A stretch of 16,970 nucleotides of DNA from Cytophagia bacterium (GTDB taxonomy: Bacteria > Bacteroidota > Bacteroidia > Cytophagales > Cyclobacteriaceae). The notes below the pieces were generated by a model. That model saw only the letters and a list, made by a program, of their open reading frames with translations. It did not search any database and was not told where the DNA came from. Positions within the stretch are counted from its first letter, which is position 1; each line of letters opens with the position of its first letter. The position numbers were made by a program, and so were the translations under genes. The stretch lies in contig JABXIP010000065.1 in assembly GCA_013373005.1 (NCBI GenBank), forward strand, positions 1 to 16,970. The letters are read 5' to 3'. Shown one piece after another: positions 1 to 6,671 of the stretch.

Positions 1-278
1 AGAATTTCCTTAACCAGATGAGATTCATCGTGCATACTCAAAACGATAATCTTTATTTCAGGATTGATTCGCTTAACTTTTTGAACCAAAGAAAGGCCAT
101 CGTCCTCTCCAAGGTTGTAATCTGTAATCACCAAATCCGGCATATGCTTATCAATGGCTCGAATAGCTTCTGGCAAAGTAGTTACTGCATCTAGCACCGA
201 GAGCATATCATCTTCCTGAATTAACCTTTTCAGGCCATCCAGTAATATGGAATGATCATCTACTAAGATTATTTTCAT
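1..278 (-). CDS. Response regulator, receiver domain (NarL/FixJ type), partial
   Basis: This is a cytoplasmic response regulator that should be phosphorylated by the kinase encoded just upstream on the same strand. Only the first 92 codons lie in the window; the rest, presumably including a LuxR-type HTH DNA-binding domain, runs off the left edge. The start is ATG at 278-276, reading MKIILVDDHSILLDGLKRLI. The receiver fold is clear: acidic pocket Asp7 and Asp8, phosphoacceptor Asp53 in the context VITDYNLGEDDG, and Ser81 in the strand IVLSM where the conserved Ser/Thr sits. The conserved Lys of strand 5 lies outside the window. A gap of 88 bases separates it from the kinase stop, so the two are likely cotranscribed. 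Assignment to the NarL/FixJ group rests on the DDHSILLDGL opening and on pairing with a HisKA_3 kinase; the output domain is not seen. Confidence 0.88.
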   Translation of the reverse strand, partial: MKIILVDDHSILLDGLKRLIQEDDMLSVLDAVTTLPEAIRAIDKHMPDLVITDYNLGEDDGLSLVQKVKRINPEIKIIVLSMHDESHLVKEI

Positions 279-366
279 TTTCGCTACGAGCTGAGCCTTA
301 CCGTAGAAAGTTGCTAGCCAATTCATCAGGGCAAGGTATAGCACCTAATCTATTAAAAATATCCGA

Positions 367-2322
367 TTAATTGGTCAATTTCTCCTCCGTACCGGTGGGT
401 ATAAAGTGCTCCTTGTTCATAGGCACATTCACGGTCATCATAGTTCCTTTAATACCTGGTCTTGAGTCTAGGTCGAAGTCTGCGTTGATGAGTTTCAGGC
501 GGGTTTGGATGTTCTTCCACCCATTTCCGGCACCCTCATAAAAGGTTTGCGGATCGAAACCATTTCCGTTGTCTTCCACAGTAAGCGTGAGTTCCTCTGG
601 ATCTTTCAGCAACTGAATGGTAATATTATCGGCCTCTGCATACTTGAGAATGTTATTGACCCATTCTTGCGTTATTCTGAATAAGCTAATTTCATACAGC
701 TCTTTCAATCTGGGGGAGTTGTTGAAGATGAGCACTTCACAATTTAGTTGATCTGTACTGCTGAGTTTAGCACCCAGCTCTTTCAAGGCAGGCGTTAAGC
801 CACGCTTTACCAAAGTTTGGGGCATCAGGTCAAAACAGATGTTTCTCAATTCGGAATACATTTCATTGATCACCGATTCACCATTTTTGAATACCTCCAT
901 TCGTTTATCACCATCCTTGGCAGAAACTTTAGAAAGTTGATCAAGATTGAGCTTTAATACAGAAATAAGCTGTCCGAAGCCATCGTGCAAATCTCTGGCA
1001 AAACGGTTTCTTTCCTTTTCCTGGGAATTGATAATGGCATTGATCTCTGCTTCCCTTAACTTAAGCTGTGCCTCCTGTCTTTCCAGTCGATAGGCCTTTT
1101 CGGTTCGGTTCTTCCAAAGCAGAAATACGATTACCAGAAGCAGCACTATCACCACTAGGGCTAAAACTAACACCTGATTGCGCTGTAACCTATTTTGCTG
1201 TGCCTGCAGTTGTGCGTCCTGAAGCTCAATTTTCTGCTCTTTTTCTTCTGTTTCGAACTGAACAGAAAGCTCAGTTATAGCCCTTTGTTTCTCAGCATTC
1301 AGGAAAGCATTTCTAATTGAATCATAGGTCAGCGACATTTGATAGGCCTTCCTGTAATCTCCCAATTGACCATAAACATCCTTAAGTTTCTGAGAACTGA
1401 GCATCTGAATTTGAGAAATATCCGTCTGTCCCGCATACTCCATCGCTTTCTCATAAAGCACTCTGGCATCGGAAAAATGACCGGTTGTATCTTTCAGAAA
1501 TCCGTAGTTGTAAGAGGTTTCAGCTATACCAGCTAAGGCATCTATTCTTTCGTACAATGCCAGTGCCTCCTTATATTTCTCTTCAGCCAATTCAAATTCA
1601 CCCCTGTCTTTGTAAGTATTTGCCTGCACCTGAACCGTATTTGCTAAAAAGAAATAGTTGGAGGTTTTACTCAGAATAGGCTTGGCCAGTTTGGCATAAT
1701 AGAAGACACTATCTTCGTTCCCCAGGTAGTTATGAAGAGATGTCAGGTTTGAAAGCACTATCCCGATGTTGAAGGTGTCCTTTTTATCCCTTTTCATTTT
1801 ATAGGATCGATGAAAATAGGGTAATGCGGCCTCGTGATCACCCATGAGAGAATATACCTGGCCAATGACATCGTAGACCGAATTCATGAAACCGGTATTA
1901 TTAAGGGCTTCAAAAATATTCTTAGCCATTTGGTTATTGGCTAAAGCCAAATCGTACTGCCCTTTGGAAAGATACATCTGAGCAATTGAAAGATGACTTT
2001 TTCCTATCTCAAGGCTGTCTCCTTCCTTCTCAAACAAGTCTTTTGAGTGCGAAAAGTAATTGAGAGCAGAGTCATAGTTTTGGCTAAGCTGATGATAAAC
2101 CCCAATCATTTTCAGCCCCCAGGCTTCCTGCCATTTGCTTTCAATTTTCTGAGACCACTTCACCACATTTAGAGCATGAAAGTAACTAGTATCAATATTG
2201 ACAGAGTAGGTGGTTTTTGCCAACTCTAGTTCTTTTGCTATTCGAGTAGAATCTTGCGCATTAGCTACTACAGACTGAGAAAAAACAGCCAGACATGCCA
2301 AATACTTCAAAAATGATCTCAT
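367..2322 (-). CDS. TPR-containing membrane histidine kinase (HisKA_3/HATPase_c, NarX-like)
   Basis: This is a sensor kinase of 651 aa from the chosen start. Residues 1-23 look like a signal peptide ending ANAQ. Residues about 60-335 hold repeated TPR-like helix pairs, presumably periplasmic. A coiled stretch at 345-382 leads to one transmembrane helix at about 383-403. HisKA_3 follows at about 436-500 with phosphoacceptor His446 (RDLHDG). HATPase_c lies at about 540-635 with N-box residues Asn556/Asn557 (EWVNN) and the G1 box DNGNGF at 584-589. The architecture is common in Bacteroidota, where such kinases pair with NarL-type regulators like the one downstream; the signal is unknown. An in-frame ATG at 2355 would add 11 residues before the hydrophobic segment. 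I prefer 2322 because it puts a normal signal peptide at the N-terminus and leaves room for a promoter after the upstream terminator. Confidence 0.9.
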   Translation of the reverse strand: MRSFLKYLACLAVFSQSVVANAQDSTRIAKELELAKTTYSVNIDTSYFHALNVVKWSQKIESKWQEAWGLKMIGVYHQLSQNYDSALNYFSHSKDLFEKEGDSLEIGKSHLSIAQMYLSKGQYDLALANNQMAKNIFEALNNTGFMNSVYDVIGQVYSLMGDHEAALPYFHRSYKMKRDKKDTFNIGIVLSNLTSLHNYLGNEDSVFYYAKLAKPILSKTSNYFFLANTVQVQANTYKDRGEFELAEEKYKEALALYERIDALAGIAETSYNYGFLKDTTGHFSDARVLYEKAMEYAGQTDISQIQMLSSQKLKDVYGQLGDYRKAYQMSLTYDSIRNAFLNAEKQRAITELSVQFETEEKEQKIELQDAQLQAQQNRLQRNQVLVLALVVIVLLLVIVFLLWKNRTEKAYRLERQEAQLKLREAEINAIINSQEKERNRFARDLHDGFGQLISVLKLNLDQLSKVSAKDGDKRMEVFKNGESVINEMYSELRNICFDLMPQTLVKRGLTPALKELGAKLSSTDQLNCEVLIFNNSPRLKELYEISLFRITQEWVNNILKYAEADNITIQLLKDPEELTLTVEDNGNGFDPQTFYEGAGNGWKNIQTRLKLINADFDLDSRPGIKGTMMTVNVPMNKEHFIPTGTEEKLTN

Positions 2323-2342
2323 CTGTTTTGGAAAGAAGTTTG

Positions 2343-2350
2343 TTAAAGTA
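2343..2350 (-). promoter_or_regulatory. Candidate -7 box for the histidine kinase gene
   Basis: The minus strand reads TACTTTAA, one base off the Bacteroidota -7 consensus TAnnTTTG. It lies between the upstream terminator and the kinase ATG at 2322, and would give a leader of roughly 15 nt. No clear TTG -33 element is seen, so this is weak. Confidence 0.25.
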
Positions 2351-2366
2351 ACCAATTGTAAGGCAT

Positions 2367-2388
2367 AAAAAAAGCCTCATCAGAGGCT
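2367..2388 (-). terminator. Intrinsic terminator after the small membrane protein gene
   Basis: On the minus strand the stem AGCCTC/GAGGCT, with a 4-nt loop, is followed immediately by seven T residues. It lies about 25 bases past the stop of the small membrane protein gene and separates that gene from the kinase gene. Confidence 0.8.
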
Positions 2389-2410
2389 CTTCTTTCGTAT
2401 TGTTAAGCAG

Positions 2411-2620
2411 TTAGTTTGGTACTGCTGTTTTTAAATCTTCTTTCAACTCAACAGGCGAGTTGTGCTCATTCTTCACAAGCTCTTGTTTGTCTAATCCATT
2501 TCCATCAGGTACTGTTTCATCCTTTGTATACTTTAGAAACAGGCCGTAAGAGAAAACTAATAAAGCTAGCGTTACGCTAATGGCATGTAATATTCTGCGA
2601 CTTTTGGTTGAAGACAACAT
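2411..2620 (-). CDS. Small single-pass membrane protein, unknown function
   Basis: I do not recognise the family. From the ATG at 2620 the product is 69 aa. It has a basic N-terminus (MLSSTKSRRILHAIS), one hydrophobic helix at about residues 10-30 (HAISVTLALLVFSYGLFLKY), and a polar, acidic tail rich in Lys/Glu/Asp ending AVPN. This predicts one membrane helix with the charged tail probably outside. A longer frame starting at 2677 exists, but its extra 19 residues have no typical start context and would run through a perfect 14-bp palindrome that looks like a control site, so the shorter start is preferred. The gene has its own terminator downstream and stands alone between rocD and the kinase. 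Reality of the gene is supported by the helix, the terminator and the palindrome, not by homology. Confidence 0.6.
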   Translation of the reverse strand: MLSSTKSRRILHAISVTLALLVFSYGLFLKYTKDETVPDGNGLDKQELVKNEHNSPVELKEDLKTAVPN

Positions 2621-2643
2621 GTTTTGGCAATTGTACACAAATA

Positions 2644-2657
2644 ACGCACTAGTGCGT
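2644..2657. promoter_or_regulatory. 14-bp perfect palindrome, candidate operator
   Basis: The bases ACGCACTAGTGCGT read identically on both strands. The palindrome ends 24 bp before the preferred start of the small membrane protein gene, where an operator for a dimeric regulator would be expected. Confidence 0.45.
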
Positions 2658-2731
2658 GAAAACCCTAAGCGATACACCTAGTTTTTCTGTAATCGGTTGT
2701 AATTTATTACATAAGTGCCACAATTCCTTTT

Positions 2732-2749
2732 ATAAGTGAAATCACTTAT
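2732..2749 (-). terminator. Hairpin overlapping the rocD stop codon
   Basis: ATAAGTGA and TCACTTAT form a perfect 8-bp stem with a 2-base centre, overlapping the rocD stop at 2744-2742. On the minus strand it is followed by AAAGG rather than a T run, so it is at best a weak terminator or an mRNA 3' end stabiliser. It could equally be a binding palindrome. Confidence 0.3.
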
Positions 2750-4022
2750 TCTGCAGCTCGTACTCATTAATAGTGCTTTCTATAATATCACAGCAATCGT
2801 GAAGTTGTTCTTCAGTCATGACCAAAGGTGGGGCAAACCGAATGATATTGCCATGGGTTGGCTTAGCCAAAAGCCCATTCTCCTTCAGTTTCACACAAAT
2901 ATTCCAGGCAGTAGAACTGGTTGGTTCATCGTTGATAACAATGGCGTTGAGCAAGCCCTTACCTCTAACCAAACTTACCAAATCTGTGGTGGCAATAAAC
3001 TTGTTCATCCTCTCTCTAAAAAGCTCGCCCAGCTTACGAGCATTTTGGGTAAGCTTTTCATCTCTGATTACTTCAAGAGCTGCCATAGCCACAGCTCCCG
3101 CCACCGGGTTCCCACCAAATGTAGAGCCGTGAGTACCTGGAGTAATTACATCCATTATGTGATCATCAGCTAAAACTGCTGAAACAGGATATACTCCACC
3201 AGAGATGGCCTTACCTAGAATCAATATATCAGGCTTAGCATAAGTAGCCTGTTTCTCACAATGGCCTTCACAAGAACAATTTCCACAAACAGCCAAAAGA
3301 CCACCTGTTCTTCCTATGCCCGTTTGAATTTCATCGGCCATAAAGAGCACGTTGTATTCCTTACAAAGTCTGGCTACCTGTTGCATAAACTTTTCTCCTG
3401 GAACGTTTACACCAGCTTCGCCCTGAATCGGTTCAATAAGAACACCCACTATATTATTCAATTGAAGTGCCTCTTCAAGGGCTTCCTTATCGTTGTATTG
3501 AATTTTAATGAAGCCATGAGTATATGGACCAAAGTTTCTTCTGGCATCCTGATCGCTCGAAAATGAAATGATAGTGGTTGTTCTACCATGAAAATTCTGA
3601 TCGAACACGATGATTTTTCCTTCGTTTTCATCGACACCTTTCTTCTCATAACCCCATTTTCTGGCAATTTTTATGGCCGTTTCCACTGCCTCTGCACCCG
3701 TATTCATAGGTAAAACCTTATCGAAGCCAAAGTATTCGGTCACATACTTTTCATAAGGTCCTAGCACATCATTATAGAAGGCCCTTGATGTAAGTGTCAG
3801 TTGTTCGGCCTGCTCTTTCATTGCACCCACAATTCTTGGGTGGCAGTGGCCCTGATTTACAGCACTGTAAGCCGATAGAAAATCGTAGTACTTCTTCCCT
3901 TCAACATCCCACAAAAAAACGCCTTCACCTTTAGACAATACCACCGGTAGTGGGTGGTAATTATGTGCGCCATGTTTATGCTCTAAGGCAATGGCTTCTT
4001 TACTAGATTGTACCAATTCCAT
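2742..4022 (-). CDS. rocD: Ornithine aminotransferase (ornithine--oxo-acid transaminase)
   Basis: A cytoplasmic class-III PLP aminotransferase of 426 aa that converts ornithine and 2-oxoglutarate to glutamate-5-semialdehyde and glutamate, linking arginine and proline metabolism. The N-terminal HGAHNYHPLPVVLSKGEG and the AYSAVNQGHCHP segment (51-62) are typical of ornithine aminotransferases. Asp230 in FMADEIQTGIGRTG binds the PLP ring nitrogen, and Lys271 in LGKAISGGVYPVSAV is the Schiff-base lysine. THGSTFGGNP is also conserved. Oddly, residues 246-255 contain four cysteines (C-x2-C-x-C-x3-C) in a loop where the usual family sequence runs almost directly from LAV to KPD. The start matches the family and lies about 38 nt downstream of a good -7 box. 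Acetylornithine or other class-III activity is less likely given the N-terminal match. Confidence 0.93.
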   Translation of the reverse strand: MELVQSSKEAIALEHKHGAHNYHPLPVVLSKGEGVFLWDVEGKKYYDFLSAYSAVNQGHCHPRIVGAMKEQAEQLTLTSRAFYNDVLGPYEKYVTEYFGFDKVLPMNTGAEAVETAIKIARKWGYEKKGVDENEGKIIVFDQNFHGRTTTIISFSSDQDARRNFGPYTHGFIKIQYNDKEALEEALQLNNIVGVLIEPIQGEAGVNVPGEKFMQQVARLCKEYNVLFMADEIQTGIGRTGGLLAVCGNCSCEGHCEKQATYAKPDILILGKAISGGVYPVSAVLADDHIMDVITPGTHGSTFGGNPVAGAVAMAALEVIRDEKLTQNARKLGELFRERMNKFIATTDLVSLVRGKGLLNAIVINDEPTSSTAWNICVKLKENGLLAKPTHGNIIRFAPPLVMTEEQLHDCCDIIESTINEYELQNK

Positions 4023-4034
4023 GATAGTTTACTT

Positions 4035-4042
4035 TAAATTTG
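4035..4042 (+). promoter_or_regulatory. Predicted promoter for the DUF5522-like/bPH2 operon, -7 box
   Basis: The plus strand reads TAAATTTG, a full match to TAnnTTTG, about 57 bp before the ATG at 4099. A TTG at 4008-4010 is a possible -33 element, but the 24-bp spacing is longer than the usual 19-21. It faces the rocD promoter, so initiation complexes would overlap. Confidence 0.42.
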
Positions 4043-4066
4043 TTCCTCCAAACAATACGGTTCTTC

Positions 4067-4074
4067 CAAAGGTA
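4067..4074 (-). promoter_or_regulatory. Predicted rocD promoter, -7 box
   Basis: The minus strand reads TACCTTTG, a full match to the Bacteroidota -7 consensus TAnnTTTG. The expected transcription start is near 4060, giving a leader of about 40 nt before the rocD ATG. The -33 position shows TTT rather than TTG. Confidence 0.6.
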
Positions 4075-4098
4075 TCAAATTCATTCTAGCCTAAAAAC

Positions 4099-4260
4099 AT
4101 GAGTAAAAGTTCAAAGCGTCCATCTACTTTTGAAAGTAAAACCGAAGATTACTACATTGACGACAATGGCTTATTAGTATTCACCGCACACTACTTAAAA
4201 AAGAGAGGATACTGTTGCCAAAATGGTTGTAGACATTGCCCATACGGTTTTAAAAAATGA
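4099..4260 (+). CDS. DUF5522-like small cysteine protein
   Basis: A 53-aa protein encoded ATG to TGA. The N-terminal 18 residues are polar and variable-looking. The core runs DYYIDDNGLLVFTAHYLKKR, then GYCCQNGCRHCPYGFKK. The cysteines Cys39, Cys40, Cys44 and Cys47 together with His46 form a compact CC-x3-C-x2-C cluster that could bind a metal ion. From memory this is the signature of the DUF5522 family of short proteins; no function is established that I can name. Its TGA overlaps the ATG of the next gene (ATGA at 4257-4260), so translation is probably coupled to the bPH2 gene. No Shine-Dalgarno sequence is visible, as is normal in this phylum. Confidence in the gene is high because of the motif and the overlap; the family name is from memory. 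Confidence 0.82.
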   Translation: MSKSSKRPSTFESKTEDYYIDDNGLLVFTAHYLKKRGYCCQNGCRHCPYGFKK

Positions 4261-4796
4261 TAGACACCTTTCAAAATTTATCCATAGACCTGACTTCATT
4301 ACCAGAGGTAACTCAGTCGGAGTTCAATCAAATCGAAAGAAAATACCTCCGCGTTTCATTGATCAGCAGAAGCATACTTTTCTTTTTAATGCTTGTGGCA
4401 GCCATACTTATTGTAAGCCTGAGCGATGAAATTGAAAAAGGGTTGTTTGAATTTGGTGTGTCATCGGGACCTATTCTCTTGTTGTGGTCTTTCAGCATTT
4501 TTTATGCGATTAAAGCATTCCCAAAAAAGAAATACAGCTTAAGAGAAAAAGATATCATCTACTCCAAAGGGCTCCTATGGCAAACTCGCACCGCCATTCC
4601 ATTCAATAGAATTCAGCATGCAGAAGTGAAACAAGGGCCAATTGAAAGAATTTTCAAATTGCATAGCCTGAAGGTTTATACTGCCGGGGGTGAAAGTAGT
4701 GACCTGGTAATTCCGGGACTTTCCGAAGAGAATGCCGGTAAGATTAAGGAGTTCATCATGGGTAAAACTGCGCTAGATGGAGTCGATCAGCACTAA
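4257..4796 (+). CDS. Bacterial PH-domain (bPH2) membrane protein, YdbS-like
   Basis: A 179-aa inner-membrane protein with two transmembrane helices at about 37-56 and 71-88, then one bPH2 domain at about 92-168. The domain shows the familiar signature: YSLREKDIIYSKGLL, then IPFNRIQHAEVKQGPIER and LKVYTAGGESSDLVIPGL. This is the usual form of the Bacillus YdbS type, which is encoded next to a larger multi-domain YdbT partner, exactly as here. In Bacillus these proteins have been linked to resistance to a bacteriocin (established for YdbST, recalled from memory); the biochemical role is not known. The start codon overlaps the stop of the DUF5522-like gene, and its end overlaps the next gene by 20 nt, so the three form one tightly packed unit. 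Substrate or partner cannot be read from the sequence. Confidence 0.82.
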   Translation: MIDTFQNLSIDLTSLPEVTQSEFNQIERKYLRVSLISRSILFFLMLVAAILIVSLSDEIEKGLFEFGVSSGPILLLWSFSIFYAIKAFPKKKYSLREKDIIYSKGLLWQTRTAIPFNRIQHAEVKQGPIERIFKLHSLKVYTAGGESSDLVIPGLSEENAGKIKEFIMGKTALDGVDQH

Positions 4797-6279
4797 GTTT
4801 TCCCAACCGAGCCGACAATCGAGGGTAGCGATTGCCATCATTCTCATTAAGTTCGTAAGGTTTACAATTCGAACTTTCTGGCCTATCGCCCTGAGTTTTT
4901 TCATTGGTAGAAAGGCAGGCAACTCATTCGAAGATATTATTGGGTATGTGGCACTGGGTATTGCGGCCATCAATCTGATCGGATCCGTACTCACCTACTT
5001 CCGCTTCTATTTTCACATTGAAGATGGAGCCTTTATTATAGATAAAGGCGTATTAAGAAGAACCAAGACCAACATTCCTTTCGAGCGTATTCAGACCATC
5101 AACCTGCAACAAAATATTGTGCATCAGATTTTTGGAGTGGTAAGCCTTGAAATAGATACTGCCGGAGCCAAAAAGTCTGAGCTCACCATCGATGCTCTGA
5201 ATAAAGAAGATGCAGAAGCCATCAGGCAGTTTATTTTGGAAGAAAGAGACCAGTTGGTGGAAGACACTCCTTCTGCTGAAACCGAAGAGAAGCAAGTTGT
5301 TGAAGAGGAAATTATTCTTCAATTAGGCATTAGCGACCTCATAAAGATTGGCGTAAGTCAGAACCACCTCCGATCCATGGCCATTCTATTCGCCTTTGTT
5401 TTCTCAACATTGAATGAGCTCACAGATAATATCACCGATATGGTGAGGGAAGAACTCTCAGACTATCAGGAAGCACTGAGCAATGGCTGGGTTGTTTTTG
5501 CTGGCTCGGTGGTTATTGTAGGCATTATTTCGTTCTTCTATTCATTGATCAATACGGTTCTCAAAAATTACGACCTAAAATTAGCTGCCAGAAAAGGGGG
5601 ACTAAGAATAGTGAGGGGTCTATTGAATAAAGAGGAAATCTCTATCAACAAATCGAAAGTTCAGAATATCTCCTGGTCGGACAATCCGCTGCGGAGGCTG
5701 TTTCATATGTACACCATTCAAATTGAGCAGGCCAGTAGTGCTCAGGCCGATCAGCTAAAAGCCAAGATCAAAATTCCGGGCAGCTATACGGAGCAGGTTC
5801 TTCGAGTACTGAGCATAGTATTTCCGAAGGAGTTTATCCGCGATGAAGAAAAACACAGAGTGAGCATCTTGCTGAAATACAGAATATTCATTTTCTCAGG
5901 CTTGTTACCAGCACTTATGGCTGGCGGCATTGGTTATTTCACCAATGGCTTAGTGGCTCTTTGGGCTCTTTTATGGATTGGCTTTGTTTGGCTTTCAGTT
6001 ACCATTTACTATAAGAAAAGATCCTTCGAGCTAAATGATGAGATTTTAAAGAACAACAGAGGCACATTCGGCAATCATTATGAAGTGCTACAGCTTTACA
6101 AAGTACAAGCTGTTTCCATTAAGCAAAGTTGGTATCAGAGAAGGAAGGATTTGGCATCCGTTGTTTTTCATACTGCTGCAGGATCGCTAAAAATTCCTTT
6201 TATCCCTCTTGAACAAGCCGAAGCTTTGGAAAACTTTGTTCTCTACAAGATAGAAAGCGATAGAAGAAAGTGGATGTAG
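4777..6279 (+). CDS. Multi-domain bPH2 membrane protein, YdbT-like
   Basis: A 500-aa inner-membrane protein with three bPH2 domains separated by transmembrane pairs. Predicted helices lie at about 18-42, 55-79, 198-212, 238-260, 370-388 and 392-411. bPH2 copies lie at about 80-155 (IPFERIQTINLQQNIVHQIFG), 265-348 (ISINKSKVQNISWSDNPLRR) and 414-495 (YEVLQLYKVQAVSIKQSWYQ). The acidic linker at 155-180 is rich in Glu and probably disordered. This is the YdbT architecture, and the protein probably forms a membrane complex with the YdbS-like product encoded just upstream; the 20-nt overlap suggests coupled synthesis. The last bPH2 copy is the most diverged. A hairpin immediately after the stop probably ends the transcript. 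Molecular function is unknown. Confidence 0.82.
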   Translation: MESISTKFSQPSRQSRVAIAIILIKFVRFTIRTFWPIALSFFIGRKAGNSFEDIIGYVALGIAAINLIGSVLTYFRFYFHIEDGAFIIDKGVLRRTKTNIPFERIQTINLQQNIVHQIFGVVSLEIDTAGAKKSELTIDALNKEDAEAIRQFILEERDQLVEDTPSAETEEKQVVEEEIILQLGISDLIKIGVSQNHLRSMAILFAFVFSTLNELTDNITDMVREELSDYQEALSNGWVVFAGSVVIVGIISFFYSLINTVLKNYDLKLAARKGGLRIVRGLLNKEEISINKSKVQNISWSDNPLRRLFHMYTIQIEQASSAQADQLKAKIKIPGSYTEQVLRVLSIVFPKEFIRDEEKHRVSILLKYRIFIFSGLLPALMAGGIGYFTNGLVALWALLWIGFVWLSVTIYYKKRSFELNDEILKNNRGTFGNHYEVLQLYKVQAVSIKQSWYQRRKDLASVVFHTAAGSLKIPFIPLEQAEALENFVLYKIESDRRKWM

Positions 6280-6309
6280 CCCTGATCTACAAGGGCCTTA
6301 TATTTTTAG
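6279..6309 (+). terminator. Probable intrinsic terminator after the YdbT-like gene
   Basis: The stem GCCCT/AGGGC, with an 8-nt loop, starts at the last base of the stop codon and is followed by CTTATATTTTT. The short stem and interrupted T run make it moderate in strength. Confidence 0.5.
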
Positions 6310-6340
6310 AAAATGTTACCTGATATTTTCAAAAGATTGT

Positions 6341-6370
6341 TTGTGAGTAAAATAATTATTCAGATATTTG
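6341..6370 (+). promoter_or_regulatory. rpmB promoter
   Basis: TTG at 6341-6343 and GATATTTG at 6363-6370 (one mismatch to TAnnTTTG) are spaced 19 bp apart, the usual Bacteroidota -33/-7 spacing. The bases ATATTTGCAGTCCG at 6364-6377 recur exactly at the rpmG promoter. Confidence 0.65.
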
Positions 6371-6406
6371 CAGTCCGTTTCAGAAAAGCGGCAGATTTTA
6401 AGAGCT

Positions 6407-6646
6407 ATGGCAAGAGTTTGTGATTTAACAGGTAAGAAAGTTCAGGTGGGAAACAACGTATCTCACGCTAACAATAAAGTAAAGAGAAAATTCTACCCTA
6501 ACCTTCAGAAGAAGAGATTCTACATCCCTGAGGAAGACAAGTGGATTACACTTAAAGTTTCTACTTCAGCGATTAGAACCATCAATAAAAATGGTATCTC
6601 TGCTGTTCTAAAAAAAGCAAGACAAAACGGTAACATTTTAGTATAA
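6407..6646 (+). CDS. rpmB: 50S ribosomal protein bL28
   Basis: A 79-aa protein of the large ribosomal subunit. MARVCDLTGKKVQVGNNVSH is the standard L28 N-terminus, and the body, with YPNLQKKRFYIPEEDKWITL and the ending SAVLKKARQNGNILV, matches the Bacteroidota form. It carries only one Cys, so it is the zinc-free version. An in-frame ATG 39 bases upstream falls right after the -7 box and is rejected. In most Bacteroidota rpmB is directly followed by rpmG and DUF4295; here an aminopeptidase gene sits between. Confidence 0.97.
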   Translation: MARVCDLTGKKVQVGNNVSHANNKVKRKFYPNLQKKRFYIPEEDKWITLKVSTSAIRTINKNGISAVLKKARQNGNILV

Positions 6647-6667
6647 TAGCGTCCCAGAACGTTATTA
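6644..6667 (+). other. Imperfect hairpin between rpmB and the aminopeptidase gene
   Basis: TAATAGCGT and ACGTTATTA pair over 9 positions with one mismatch and a 6-nt loop, starting at the rpmB stop. No T run follows. It may stabilise the rpmB mRNA end or lower expression of the gene that starts 4 bases later. Confidence 0.3.
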
Positions 6668-6671
6668 TGCT

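Noticed and set aside
279..366. Separate promoter for the response regulator
   Set aside because: No full TAnnTTTG match is visible on the minus strand in this gap; cotranscription with the kinase is more likely.
2323..2355. Upstream ATG start for the histidine kinase
   Set aside because: It adds polar residues ahead of the signal peptide and starts only about 11 bases after the upstream terminator's T run, leaving no space for a promoter.
2736..3173. 145-aa plus-strand open frame opposite rocD
   Set aside because: It lies wholly antisense to a well-supported aminotransferase gene, has no domain or start context, and reads as a low-order frame shadow.
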